Shown: piece after piece, positions 43,541 through 52,468 of the stretch
Layout: each line of letters opens with the position of its first letter
Position numbering within the stretch: position 1 is the stretch's first letter
Source: Cupriavidus pinatubonensis
GTDB taxonomy: Bacteria; Pseudomonadota; Gammaproteobacteria; Burkholderiales; Burkholderiaceae
NCBI RefSeq assembly: GCF_019602855.1
Contig: NZ_CP080767.1
Location: 1,984,001-2,048,000, forward strand
DNA: 64,000 bases
Reading direction: 5' to 3'
Position numbers and translations under genes: made by a program
The notes under the pieces: model-generated
What the model saw: only the letters and a program-made list of their open reading frames with translations
Databases searched by the model: none
What the model was told of the DNA's origin: nothing

Positions 43541-45052
43541 ATGCTCAACACGTCCGCGACGGAACACCGCAAAAAGCAGCCTGCCAGGCATGGAACACTC
43601 AGACACCAGGCCGGGCGGGCACTGGCAACGGGGCTCGTGGTCCTGCTTGCCGGATGCGCAGCCGCCCCGCCCTATCGGCCACCCCCCATAGACCTGCCAG
43701 ACGCCTACAAGGAGGCCGGCGCCAGCCCGGCCAGGCCCGGTGGCCCCGACGCGATCGCGCCTGACTGGTGGCGCGCCTATGGCGACGCGACCCTGGACCG
43801 CCTGGAAGCGCGCGTCGAGGTCTCGAGCGAGACCCTGCGCAAGGCCGTGGCGCAACTGCAGGATGCGCAGGCCCAGGCGCGGGCCGCCAGGTCGGCCTAC
43901 TTTCCTACCGTGACAGCCGGCGCGGCATTCAGCAGGAGTCGTGTCTCTGACAATGTCGTCGGGCGATCGCTGGCGGGCAAGACCACCAATGACTACCTGC
44001 TTGGCGTGGGCGCCTCCTGGGAGCCGGACCTGTTTGGCCGTATCGGCAGCACCGTGGATGCGGCCGAGGCGCGCGCACAGGCCAGCGCGGAAGACGTGGC
44101 GGCCGTGCGTCTGGGCCTGCAGGCGGAGCTGGCCGACGACTACTTCGGCGTGCGCTCGCTCGATCGAGAGGCAGCACTGCTGCAGCAGACCATCGAGGCA
44201 TACACATCCGTGGTTGAGCTGGTAACGAACCGATACCGCGGCGGCATCGCCACGGAGGGCGACGTCGCCCAGGCCCGCGCCCAGCTGGAAAGCACCCGCG
44301 CCCAGCTGTCGGACCTGCGCCTGAACCGGACGCAGCTCGAACACGCCCTTGCCACGCTGGTGGGCGAACCGGCAAGCCGGTTTTCGCTTGCGCCGGCTGA
44401 TGGGACAGCCCATCCGGAACAGCTGCCGCCAGTCCCGGCCGCCTTGCCCTCGCAACTGCTCGAACGCCGGCCGGATGTCGCCGCGGCCGAGCGCAGGGTG
44501 GCGGCCGCGAATGCGCAGATCGGGGTCGCGCGGGCCGCCTTCTTCCCCAGCCTGATGCTGACGCTGGGCGGCGGCCTGGAAAGCTCAAGCCTGGCAAGCT
44601 GGCTGACCGCACCAAGCCGCTTCTGGGCCATCGGGCCGGCATTGGCCGGCACGCTGCTGGACGGCGGGCGCCGCCGCGCCGGTGAAGACAGCGCCCGCGC
44701 GCAGTTTGACGCCAGCGCCGCGGACTACCGGTCCACGGTGCTACGTGCAGTACAGGAAGTCGAAGACGGCTACGCCGCCATCCAGGCCTTGCAGGACGAA
44801 GCGCGAAGCCAGCGGATTGCGGCGCAGTCCTCTGGCCGGGCCCTGTCTATCGGGCTGGACCGCTACCGGAAAGGCGCGGTGGCCTACCTCGACGTCAATG
44901 TCCTGCAGGCGGCCTCACTTTCCAGCGACCGCGCGCTCGAGAGTGTGCGCCGGCGTCAGTTGACGGCGAGCGTGGGGCTCATCAAGGCGCTCGGAGGTGG
45001 CTGGGAAGGCACGGGGCCAGTGGCGCGGTCAGTGCCACTACCGCATGAGTAA
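43541..45052 (+). CDS. RND outer-membrane channel lipoprotein (NodT/OprM type)
   Basis: 503 residues: signal peptide with lipobox LLAGC (C39), then the two repeated OEP halves (PDWWRAYGDATLDRLEARV ... RTQLEHALATLVGE; LPSQLLERRPDVAAAERRVAAANAQIGVARAAFFPSLMLTLGGG ... RYRKGAVAYLDVNVLQA). It forms the trimeric outer-membrane exit duct. Third gene of the pump operon, 18 nt after the adaptor. Its last 71 nt overlap the 3' end of a gene on the opposite strand. Confidence 0.92.
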   Translation: MLNTSATEHRKKQPARHGTLRHQAGRALATGLVVLLAGCAAAPPYRPPPIDLPDAYKEAGASPARPGGPDAIAPDWWRAYGDATLDRLEARVEVSSETLRKAVAQLQDAQAQARAARSAYFPTVTAGAAFSRSRVSDNVVGRSLAGKTTNDYLLGVGASWEPDLFGRIGSTVDAAEARAQASAEDVAAVRLGLQAELADDYFGVRSLDREAALLQQTIEAYTSVVELVTNRYRGGIATEGDVAQARAQLESTRAQLSDLRLNRTQLEHALATLVGEPASRFSLAPADGTAHPEQLPPVPAALPSQLLERRPDVAAAERRVAAANAQIGVARAAFFPSLMLTLGGGLESSSLASWLTAPSRFWAIGPALAGTLLDGGRRRAGEDSARAQFDASAADYRSTVLRAVQEVEDGYAAIQALQDEARSQRIAAQSSGRALSIGLDRYRKGAVAYLDVNVLQAASLSSDRALESVRRRQLTASVGLIKALGGGWEGTGPVARSVPLPHE

Positions 45053-45473
45053 GAACCGGCGAAACCTGCGCGGCCGACGCCAGCCAGGCGCCGAACAGGA
45101 TGGTCACGATGCGTAGCGCGACCCATGGATTGAGCATCAGGGCCCGTACCTGCTCGCTCTCGCTCTTGCCATACAGGCACCACGTACAAAAATGCTCGCA
45201 GTTATTACTCAAGACTCGGTAGCAATCCTCGCCGAGCCGCGAGCGCGCACGTTTGGCAGCCTCCTGCTCAACGTACTTCGGAGGCGGACCGGCAGCGATC
45301 CAGATTGCGCCACCGGCGGAGAAGTCCGCGAGGCTGACCTCCTCGACCGGGCCGCGCCGCAGCGCCCCCGCCAGGCCCGCGTAGTGCACAACCTTGTCGT
45401 GGCCCACGTAGATGCCGTGGTGGTTGTAGCCGTGCCGGGGGGTGACAAGATGGGCACCGATGGGCGGTTCCAT
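44982..45473 (-). CDS. LRAT/NlpC-P60-like acyltransferase-fold protein
   Basis: 163 residues from ATG 45473 (MEPPIGAHLV), chosen for GGAG at 4 nt and because LRAT-type proteins begin here; an ATG at 45545 would add 24 residues. The LRAT/H-rev107 motifs are present: HLVTPRHGYNHHGIYVG (His) and NNCEHFCTWCLYG (nucleophile Cys). The C-terminus has one or two hydrophobic segments. Bacterial members are poorly characterised papain-like enzymes of uncertain acyl substrate. Its 3' end overlaps the outer-membrane-channel gene by 71 nt, tail to tail. Upstream lies an AT-rich patch. Confidence 0.75.
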   Translation of the reverse strand: MEPPIGAHLVTPRHGYNHHGIYVGHDKVVHYAGLAGALRRGPVEEVSLADFSAGGAIWIAAGPPPKYVEQEAAKRARSRLGEDCYRVLSNNCEHFCTWCLYGKSESEQVRALMLNPWVALRIVTILFGAWLASAAQVSPVLTHAVVALTAPLAPCLPSHLRAP

Positions 45474-45592
45474 GCCGCTCCAGGAGCCCCACACCGCCGC
45501 CAGTACATCGGCGCCGCCATTTCGAGAAGCGCTTGTTCGGTCCATATTTCACCGCCTGAACAACTGATCCTTGGTCAAAGCGTAGGGACCGC

Positions 45593-45665
45593 CATGCATT
45601 AACAACAATTAAACATATTTCTAATGTTCATAAGTATTCTTATATATGACGCATTGGAATCAAAG
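45593..45665. other. AT-rich intergenic patch
   Basis: A stretch rich in A and T (TTAACAACAATTAAAC, TATTCTTATATATGAC) in otherwise GC-rich DNA, with an AACAT-N7-ATGTT inverted repeat. It separates the LRAT-like gene from the catabolic island, probably holds the LRAT-gene promoter, and may mark an insertion boundary. No gene is seen in 45546-45732. Confidence 0.5.
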
Positions 45666-45732
45666 CCCGGCAGTACTATCCATAGGGAATGCGGTTACCT
45701 GCTGTCGCTTCGTGCTTGGCCTCTCGGTATTC

Positions 45733-46914
45733 TCAGATCACGCCCCGCTCGCGCAGTGCCACGATTTCACCGGGCGCATAGCCCGCGTCGCGCAGCACTT
45801 CCTCGGTATGCTCGCCCGCCGTCGGCGGACGCCGGGCGATGGCCGGTGCGGTCCGCGACAGCGACACCGGCGTGGCAACGAGCGGTACCTGCGCCGCTGC
45901 GCCCGGGTAGTCAACGCCATGGAAGGCGCCGGAGGCACGGACGACTTCGTCCTCCAGCGCCTGTCGCGGCGTGTTGACCGGGCCGCCGGGAATGCGCGCG
46001 TCCTCCAGCATCGCCAGGGCTTCGTCGCGCGTCCGGCCAGCGCACCAGTCCGACATGATGTCGCTGAGGACTTCGCCATGCTCGCCGCGCAGCGCATCGT
46101 CCGCGAAACGCGGATCATCCAGCAGTTCCGGGCGCTCCACCATGCGCGTCCAGCGTTTGAACATCGCGGGGCCGATCACCTGCGCGATGATCCAGCCATC
46201 CTTGACGCGAAAGATGTCCGACGGGCCATAGGTGGGGCTACGGTTGACGGTTGCCTGCCGGTTCAGTCCGCGCAGCGCTTCCTCGATCAGGCTGCCGCTG
46301 GACAGCGTGAGCGCCGTGTGCAGCAGCGACGCGCCGACCTCCTGCCCCTGGCCGCTCGTCTTGCGTTCGTAGAGCGCCATCATGGTCCCGAGCGCGCAGC
46401 ACAGCGCGGTCGAAAAATCGACGACCGGCACCATCGACTTCATGGGATGGTCCGGCAGCCCCGTCAGGTGCACCGCCCCGCTCATCGCCTGCCCGACGCC
46501 GTCGAAGCCGACACGGTCGCGCACGGCCGGGTCTGCGCCAAACGCCGACGAAGCGGTCAGGATGATGTCGGGCTTCACCTTGCGCAGGCTCTCATAGTCG
46601 AGGCCGAGCGCCGCAATGGTACGCGGCGGCATGTTCGCCACGACTACGTCGGTGTTCAACAGCAGCTTGCGGACCACCGCGCGCCCCTCCTCGCTGTCGA
46701 GATCGAGCGTGATCGAGCGCTTGTTCCGGTTGACCTGCAGGAAGAACGCGCCCTCGCCTTCACTGGTCACCGGCGCGACGAAGCGGTCCTCGCTGCCGCC
46801 GACGCGATCGATACGGATGACGTCCGCGCCGAAGTCGGCGAGCAGCGCCGCGCAGAACGGGCCGGCGATGAACCTGCCGAAATCCAGGACCCTGATGCCT
46901 TCGAGAACTTTCAT
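45733..46914 (-). CDS. Class III CoA-transferase (CaiB/BaiF family)
   Basis: 393 residues, full length. N-terminal LEGIRVLDFGRFIAGPFCAALLADFGADVIRID, and catalytic Asp D166 in VPVVDFSTA, which forms the acyl-anhydride intermediate. It moves CoA between carboxylic acids. Last gene of the three-gene unit (enoyl-CoA hydratase, acyl-CoA synthetase, this gene) transcribed from promoter 49938-49987; 13 nt separate it from the synthetase. One of four CoA-transferase genes in this island. Substrate unknown. Confidence 0.9.
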   Translation of the reverse strand: MKVLEGIRVLDFGRFIAGPFCAALLADFGADVIRIDRVGGSEDRFVAPVTSEGEGAFFLQVNRNKRSITLDLDSEEGRAVVRKLLLNTDVVVANMPPRTIAALGLDYESLRKVKPDIILTASSAFGADPAVRDRVGFDGVGQAMSGAVHLTGLPDHPMKSMVPVVDFSTALCCALGTMMALYERKTSGQGQEVGASLLHTALTLSSGSLIEEALRGLNRQATVNRSPTYGPSDIFRVKDGWIIAQVIGPAMFKRWTRMVERPELLDDPRFADDALRGEHGEVLSDIMSDWCAGRTRDEALAMLEDARIPGGPVNTPRQALEDEVVRASGAFHGVDYPGAAAQVPLVATPVSLSRTAPAIARRPPTAGEHTEEVLRDAGYAPGEIVALRERGVI

Positions 46915-46927
46915 TTTTCTGCCCGCC

Positions 46928-48886
46928 TCATGCCTGCGGGCCGGTGCCCGATGCCGCGCGGATCTCGTCGAGCGACGCGGGGTTGTCGAGCGACGAGAGG
47001 TCGCCCGGCGGCGTGTTGCAATACACGCTGCGAATCACGCGGCGCATGATTTTGGAACTGCGCGTCTTCGGCAACTGATTCACGACGTGCACCGCGCTCG
47101 GCCGGAATGGCCGTCCGAGGCGCTTGTCGACATGGCTGATCACGCGGGACGCGACAGCATCGGCGTCAGCAGCACCGCCAGTTTCGCCGACGACGAACAC
47201 CACCAGCCGCTGCCCCTTGTCCTTGTCGTCCACGCCAATTGCTGCGGCTTCCGAGACTTCCGGCAGTTCCAGCACGACTTCCTCCACCTCCGCAGGCCCC
47301 AGCCGCTTGCCGGCCACCTTCAGCGTGTCGTCGGAACGCCCCATCATGAAGAACGTGCCGTCCCGCCGGCGCAACGCCAGATCGCCATGCACCCAGAGGC
47401 CGGGAATGGTGTGCCAGTAGGTATCGAGATAGCGCTCCGCGTCCTGCCAGAACGACTGCGTCATGCCCACGAAAGGCTGGCGAATCACCAGTTCACCCAC
47501 CGTACCGGTCAATGGCGTGCCACCCGCGTCGACCACGTCCACATCCACCCCCGGCGAGGTCGTGTTGAAACCGCTCGGCGGGATGGGCCGTACGACGACG
47601 CTCGACAGCAGCGCGCCCGACACCTCGGTGCCGCCCGTGTAGTTGATCAGCGGCTGCGTGCCGCGCCCGAAGGTCCGCTGGAACCAGCAGAAATGCTCGG
47701 GATCGATGCCCTCGCCGGCTGTGATCAACAGGCGAACGGAGGACACGTCGCCTTGCAGCGCCACTTGCTCGTTGCTGGCGAGGCCCCGGATCAGCGTCGG
47801 CGCCGAGCCGAAATGGGTGACCTTGTGCCGCTCCACCAGTTGCGACATACGTGCCCAGCTCGGGTAATCGGGCGCGCCGTCGTAGCAGACCAGCGTCGCG
47901 CCGCGCAGCAGCGCGCAGCCCAGCACCAGCGTGCCGGCGATCCAGCCCATGTCGGCGGGCCAGCAGAAGACGTCGCCCGGCGCCACATCGAAGTGCACTA
48001 CCGCATCATGGGCGATCTTGAGCGGGAAACTGCCATGTGTATGGACGACACCCTTTGGCTTGCCGGTCGTGCCCGAGGTGTAGATCACCATGAAGGGATC
48101 CTGCGGCCCCAGCGTGACAGGGTCGGCCAGTCTTCCGGCGCCCGACGCCATCACTGCCTGCCAGTCGAGATCCTGCGGTCCGGCCGCCGGCGCCGCGCCA
48201 GCCTGCTTCCAGACCACGCGCTTGAGCGCGGGCAGCCGTGCCCACGCTTCGCGCAGCGTCCCCTCCACGTCGATGCGCTTGCTGCGTCGGCTGAAGCCCG
48301 TGGAGGCAATCACCGAAGTGGCCTCGGCCGCCGACAGCCGCGCGACGATGGCGTCCACGCCGAAGCCGCTGAACAAAGGCACGACGATCGCCCCGATCGA
48401 CGCGAGCGCCAGCAGCGATACCGTCGCCTCGATACCGTTCTCCATCAGCAGGCCCACGCGCTCGCCGCGCCCGATGCCGAGCGCCTGCAAGCCGCCCGCG
48501 AACTGGCGCACGCGCGTGCCGAGTTCCGCATAGCTGACTGTCTGGACCTCGCCGTCCTCCCGTTCCGCGACGACAGCCGCCTGATCGCGCGTGCGAGAGT
48601 CGTCGGTCCACGCCAGCACGGTATTGACCCAGTTCAGTCGCCCGCCCGGGAACCACTGGGGGAATTCGCGCGGCGATGCCGGATCGAGGTAGCTCGTCGG
48701 CGGCGTGTCCCACACGATCCCGCAGTGCTGCATGGCCACCTGCCAGTAGCGGTCGGGATGATTGCGCGAGAGATCGAGCAGGTCGTCATATCGCGTCAAG
48801 TCGAACGCGCGCATCAGTTGCGCAATGCCGGAGGCCTGCAACTCGCGCGGGCCCGGCTTCCAGGTGTTGGCTTCGGTATCCATCAT
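46928..48886 (-). CDS. Acyl-CoA synthetase (AMP-forming, acetyl/propionyl-CoA synthetase-like)
   Basis: 652 residues, ANL superfamily with an ACS-type N-terminus. P-loop YTSGTTGKPKGVVHTHG, adenylate motifs NYTGGTEVSG and GDLALRRRDGTFFMMGRSDDTLKVAGKRLGPAEVE, and the C-terminal catalytic Lys in PKTRSSKIMRR. It activates a carboxylic acid to its CoA thioester through an acyl-AMP. I chose ATG 48886; a TTG 12 nt upstream is possible. Middle gene of its unit, 68 nt after the enoyl-CoA hydratase gene. Confidence 0.9.
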   Translation of the reverse strand: MMDTEANTWKPGPRELQASGIAQLMRAFDLTRYDDLLDLSRNHPDRYWQVAMQHCGIVWDTPPTSYLDPASPREFPQWFPGGRLNWVNTVLAWTDDSRTRDQAAVVAEREDGEVQTVSYAELGTRVRQFAGGLQALGIGRGERVGLLMENGIEATVSLLALASIGAIVVPLFSGFGVDAIVARLSAAEATSVIASTGFSRRSKRIDVEGTLREAWARLPALKRVVWKQAGAAPAAGPQDLDWQAVMASGAGRLADPVTLGPQDPFMVIYTSGTTGKPKGVVHTHGSFPLKIAHDAVVHFDVAPGDVFCWPADMGWIAGTLVLGCALLRGATLVCYDGAPDYPSWARMSQLVERHKVTHFGSAPTLIRGLASNEQVALQGDVSSVRLLITAGEGIDPEHFCWFQRTFGRGTQPLINYTGGTEVSGALLSSVVVRPIPPSGFNTTSPGVDVDVVDAGGTPLTGTVGELVIRQPFVGMTQSFWQDAERYLDTYWHTIPGLWVHGDLALRRRDGTFFMMGRSDDTLKVAGKRLGPAEVEEVVLELPEVSEAAAIGVDDKDKGQRLVVFVVGETGGAADADAVASRVISHVDKRLGRPFRPSAVHVVNQLPKTRSSKIMRRVIRSVYCNTPPGDLSSLDNPASLDEIRAASGTGPQA

Positions 48887-48954
48887 GTCTCGCTTCAAAA
48901 TCTCTCGGGGCGATGGCTCAAGATCGCCGCAATGTCGACTTAAGGCCGTGTCAC

Positions 48955-49764
48955 TCAGCCAGGCAGCTTCGCGGACGGGAATTGCGGTGCGCGCTTGTTG
49001 CGCACGGCGTCGAGGCCTTCGCGCGCGTCTGCGCCGAGGAAGCCCAGCATCTCCGCGGCCAGCGAGGCGTCGAAGATCGGCCCGGCCATCCGCATCCAGT
49101 TGTTGATCGACATCTTGGTGGCGCGAATCGCCGTCTGGCTGCCGCGCGCGAGCGACTGGGCCACGGCCAGCGCGCGGTCCATCAGAGCCTGCTGTGGCAC
49201 GCAGAACGTCACCAGCCCCAGGCGCTCAGCTTCCTTGCCGTCGATGAAGTCCGCGGTCATCAGGTAGTACTTCGCCTTGGCCACACCACAGAGCAGCGGC
49301 CAGATGATGGCGGCATGGTCGCCCGCCGCCACGCCGAGGCGGGCATGGCCATCCGTGAATCGCGCCGATTCGGCAATGATGCTGACGTCCGCCAGCAGCG
49401 CGACCGCAAGCCCCGCGCCGACGGCGGTGCCGTTGATCGCCGAAATGATCGGCTTCTCGCAGGCCAGCATGTTGTAGACGATCTCGGCGGCCTCCTTCTT
49501 TACGACCGCCACCGCATCGGGGTTACCCACCATCTCCTCGACCCACGCCAGATCGCCGCCCGCCGAGAACGCACGGTCGCCCGCGCCCGTCACCACCACC
49601 ACCTTGACCGACGGATCTTCATTGACGACCCCCCACAGCTTCGTCAGTTCCCAGTGAAGCCGGGCGTTGGTCGCGTTCATCACCTCGGGCCGGTTCAGGG
49701 TGGCGAGCAGGACGCCATCCGGCTGCCGGTCGAACAGGATGAACTGGAAGTCTTCGTAACGCAT
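48955..49764 (-). CDS. Enoyl-CoA hydratase/isomerase (crotonase family)
   Basis: 269 residues: crotonase fold with oxyanion-hole segments DRAFSAGGDLAWV and AINGTAVGAGLAVALLADVSI, then ARFTDGHARLGVAAGDHAAIIWPLLCG. The exact reaction (hydration, isomerisation or hydrolysis) is not fixed by the sequence. Start ATG 49764 follows AGGA. First gene of the minus-strand unit, with a long leader of about 165 nt from the predicted promoter. Divergent from the MFS operon. Confidence 0.88.
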   Translation of the reverse strand: MRYEDFQFILFDRQPDGVLLATLNRPEVMNATNARLHWELTKLWGVVNEDPSVKVVVVTGAGDRAFSAGGDLAWVEEMVGNPDAVAVVKKEAAEIVYNMLACEKPIISAINGTAVGAGLAVALLADVSIIAESARFTDGHARLGVAAGDHAAIIWPLLCGVAKAKYYLMTADFIDGKEAERLGLVTFCVPQQALMDRALAVAQSLARGSQTAIRATKMSINNWMRMAGPIFDASLAAEMLGFLGADAREGLDAVRNKRAPQFPSAKLPG

Positions 49765-49937
49765 GGTGGAATGTCCTGAAAATGATGGGGCAACGTGCCC
49801 CATTACACGCGGTTGGCTCGATGGCTCCAATAGCAGCCGGACCGATGTTCCGTACTCTGGAAGATCAGGCGCGGACGGGCGGTGCGATAGCAGATGCCCT
49901 TTCCTGCGAGGGCATCCCGTTTGGCGCCATGCATCGA

Positions 49938-49987
49938 AGCGTAGGGGCGCACGCCGCGCGCGCCAACTGGCCTTTTCCGAAGCGCCG
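49938..49987 (-). promoter_or_regulatory. Regulon promoter A (enoyl-CoA hydratase unit)
   Basis: On the minus strand: CGGCGCTTC, GGAAAAGGCC, AGTTGGCG, then TACGCT. The -35 TTGGCG and -10 TACGCT are 17 bp apart. Aligns without gaps over 50 bp with the promoters at 50037, 55101 and 63748. The 409-bp gap 49765-50173 holds this and promoter D back to back and no gene. Confidence 0.8.
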
Positions 49988-50036
49988 GTTCACGCGCCGC
50001 GAAGCCGGCACACCGCCGGCTTCATCGCTGACGAAT

Positions 50037-50086
50037 CGCTGTTTCGAGAATGGTCAATTGGTTCGGCACCGGCACGCCACTACCCT
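50037..50086 (+). promoter_or_regulatory. Regulon promoter D (MFS-hydrolase-dehydrogenase operon)
   Basis: CGCTGTTTC, GAGAATGGTC, AATTGGTT, 17-bp spacer from TTGGTT to TACCCT. The most divergent of the four copies but still gapless over 50 bp. Predicted start near 50093, leader about 80 nt to GTG 50174. Confidence 0.78.
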
Positions 50087-50173
50087 TCCGGTGGTCCCGG
50101 TCACCGCATCGCCCGCAGTCCATCCGTACCTTGCATTGGCCGGGACTCACAACAAGGACATCCAGGAGACAAC

Positions 50174-51502
50174 GTGCATCAATCAACACTGCCGGCCCGC
50201 AGCAGCCTGTTCGTGGTCATATTGTGCTTTCTGACGATCGTGGCCGACGGCTACGACCTCATCGTCTACGGAGCCACTCTCCCGAAGCTGCTGGAAGAGC
50301 CGGGCTGGGGCCTGACGCCGGCGACGGCCGGCATGATCGGGAGCTGGACGCTCGCCGGGCTGATGGTCGGCATGGGCGCAGCCGGCCCGCTTTCCGACCG
50401 CGTGGGCAGGCGCAACCTCATCATGGCCGGCGTGCTGTGGTTCTCAGTCGGCTCCATCCTCTGCGCGCTCGCCGCTTCGCCGTTTTCACTGGGCGCCGCG
50501 CGCTTTTTTACCGGCATCGGACTGGGCGGCGTGGTGCCGTCCGCCGTGGCGCTGACGGTCGAATACGCGCCTGCGAACCGGCGCCAGTTGTACAACGCGC
50601 TGACCCTGACAGGCTATTCCGTGGGCGGCGTCATCTGCGCGCTGCTGGCGATGACACTGCTGCAGGAACACGGATGGCGCACGCTCTATGCGCTTGGCGC
50701 GCTCTACGCGCTGATCCTGCCCGTGATGTACAGGTGGCTCCCCGAGTCGGTTAGCTTCCTCGTCGAGCGCGGCCGCATGGAAGAGGCGCGCGTCCTGGCC
50801 GCCCGCCATTCGCTCGACTTGGAGCAAATGGCGCGGGAGCAACGGGCCCAGGCGGTGCACGCGGCCGCGACCGGTACGCGCGGGTACCGCCTCCTGGCAA
50901 CCGATGCACTCCGCACCTCGGCGCTGTTGTTCGGGATGGTGAGTTTCTGCGTCCAGCTGATCGTCTATGGCCTGAACGCATGGCTTCCACAACTGATGCG
51001 CAAGGCCGGCTATCCGCTGGGGTCGTCGCTGCAGTTCCTGCTGGTGATGCAGTTCGGCGCCGTCGCGGGCATGATCGGCGGTGCGTGGCTGGCGGACCGG
51101 TTGGGCTCCAAACGGGTGATCATTCCGTTCTTCGCCATCGGCGGCCTGTCACTGCTCGCGCTGAGCCAGAAGCTGGCCTTCGGCTGGTTGATGCTCGCGG
51201 TGTTCGGCGCGGGCATTGGCTCCATCGGCACGACTACACTGATCTACGGCTACATCGCCACGTACTTCCCGGCTTCCTGCCGCGGCTCCGCGCTCGGGGC
51301 GTCACAGGCGTTCGGGCGCTTCGGCTCCATTCTCGGTCCGCTGATTGGCGGTTGGATCGTCGGCTCGAACCTCGCGCTGCACTGGAACTTCTACGCATTC
51401 GTCGTGCCTGCCGTCGTCGCCATCCTTCTCGTGCCCCTGATCCCGAAGCCGGCACAGGAACCCGACGCCGCGCCAAGCGCGGATTACCGTACTGCGGACT
51501 GA
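50174..51502 (+). CDS. MFS transporter, aromatic acid:H+ symporter type
   Basis: 442 residues, 12 hydrophobic segments. Helix 1 carries DGYDLIVYGATLP, typical of the AAHS group (PcaK, BenK, MhpT), followed by GPLSDRVGRRNLIMAG. Such carriers import aromatic and other carboxylic acids with protons. Start is GTG 50174 with AGGAG at 5 nt; the long upstream open frame crosses the regulon promoter and is not coding. First gene of an operon with a hydrolase, alcohol dehydrogenase and aldehyde dehydrogenase. Confidence 0.9.
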   Translation: MHQSTLPARSSLFVVILCFLTIVADGYDLIVYGATLPKLLEEPGWGLTPATAGMIGSWTLAGLMVGMGAAGPLSDRVGRRNLIMAGVLWFSVGSILCALAASPFSLGAARFFTGIGLGGVVPSAVALTVEYAPANRRQLYNALTLTGYSVGGVICALLAMTLLQEHGWRTLYALGALYALILPVMYRWLPESVSFLVERGRMEEARVLAARHSLDLEQMAREQRAQAVHAAATGTRGYRLLATDALRTSALLFGMVSFCVQLIVYGLNAWLPQLMRKAGYPLGSSLQFLLVMQFGAVAGMIGGAWLADRLGSKRVIIPFFAIGGLSLLALSQKLAFGWLMLAVFGAGIGSIGTTTLIYGYIATYFPASCRGSALGASQAFGRFGSILGPLIGGWIVGSNLALHWNFYAFVVPAVVAILLVPLIPKPAQEPDAAPSADYRTAD

Positions 51503-51535
51503 GTCCGCAACCCGCTACGCCACAGAGGTGAAATC

Positions 51536-52468
51536 ATGAAAGCCGTCAGCATCAAGCATCAGTACTGGGATATCGCAGCAGACCTCCACTTCCCGCCGGA
51601 CTTCGACGAGAACAAGAAGTACCCCGCTATCATCAGCGCCCATCCGATCGGCAGTTGCAAGGAGCAGACCTCGGGAAGCGTCTACGGCACCGCGCTCGCC
51701 GAAGCCGGCTTCGTCGTCATCGCGTTCGATGCCAGCTTCCAGGGCGCTAGCGGCGGCGAGCCCCGCTATATCGAGGATCCGACACTCCGCGTGGAAGACT
51801 TCCGCGTGGTCGCAGACTACCTTGTGACGCTGGCCTATGTGGACGAAGCGCGCATCGGCGTGCTCGGCGTCTGCGGCGGTGGCGGCTACTCGATCAATGC
51901 CGCCATGACAGAGCGCCGCATCCGCGCCGTGGGCACCATCACCGGCGTCAACTACGGCCGCCTGATGCGCGAGGGCTTCAGCGGCTACGATCCGATCGGC
52001 GCGCTGGAAGCCATGGCACAGCAGCGCACCGCAGAAGCACGCGGTACCGCGCTGCGCGTGGACGACCTGCTGCCGCCGTCGCCTGAGGAAGCCAAACAGC
52101 GCGGGCTGACAGAGATCGACCTCTACGAGGCCACGGAGTACTACCGCACGCCGCGCGGGCAGAAGCCACACGGCGCCAACCGCTCGCTCTTCTCCCACCA
52201 GGGCGCCGCAGCCGGATGGGATGCCTTCCACCTGGCCGAGGTCCTGCTGACGCAGCCGCTGATGGTGGTGGTCGGCGACAAGGTCGGTGCCTTCGGCGCC
52301 TACCGCGACGGCTGCGAGATCGTGGGCCGCGCACGCTCGGAAAAGAAGGAACTCGTCGTACTCGACGGCTGGTCGCACTACGACCTGTACGACAAGCCCG
52401 AGCCCGTGCGCAAGGCGCTCGACAAGCTGATCCCGTTCTACAAGGAGCATCTCGGATGCGCGGGATGA
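51536..52468 (+). CDS. Alpha/beta hydrolase with Cys nucleophile (dienelactone-hydrolase-like)
   Basis: 310 residues. The nucleophile elbow reads GVCGGGGY, placing C113 where most hydrolases have Ser, as in dienelactone hydrolase and YcjY-like proteins. The acid is probably D255 region (VVVGDKVGAFG) and the base His in GWSHYDLYDKPE. No signal peptide. GAGGTGA precedes the ATG. It overlaps the dehydrogenase gene by 13 nt. Probable role: opening of an ester or lactone of the imported substrate. Confidence 0.83.
   Translation: MKAVSIKHQYWDIAADLHFPPDFDENKKYPAIISAHPIGSCKEQTSGSVYGTALAEAGFVVIAFDASFQGASGGEPRYIEDPTLRVEDFRVVADYLVTLAYVDEARIGVLGVCGGGGYSINAAMTERRIRAVGTITGVNYGRLMREGFSGYDPIGALEAMAQQRTAEARGTALRVDDLLPPSPEEAKQRGLTEIDLYEATEYYRTPRGQKPHGANRSLFSHQGAAAGWDAFHLAEVLLTQPLMVVVGDKVGAFGAYRDGCEIVGRARSEKKELVVLDGWSHYDLYDKPEPVRKALDKLIPFYKEHLGCAG

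Noticed and set aside
40029..44455. Two long open frames (779 and 885 codons) antisense to the RND pump genes.
   Set aside because: Shadow frames of the permease, adaptor and channel genes, with no recognisable domain.
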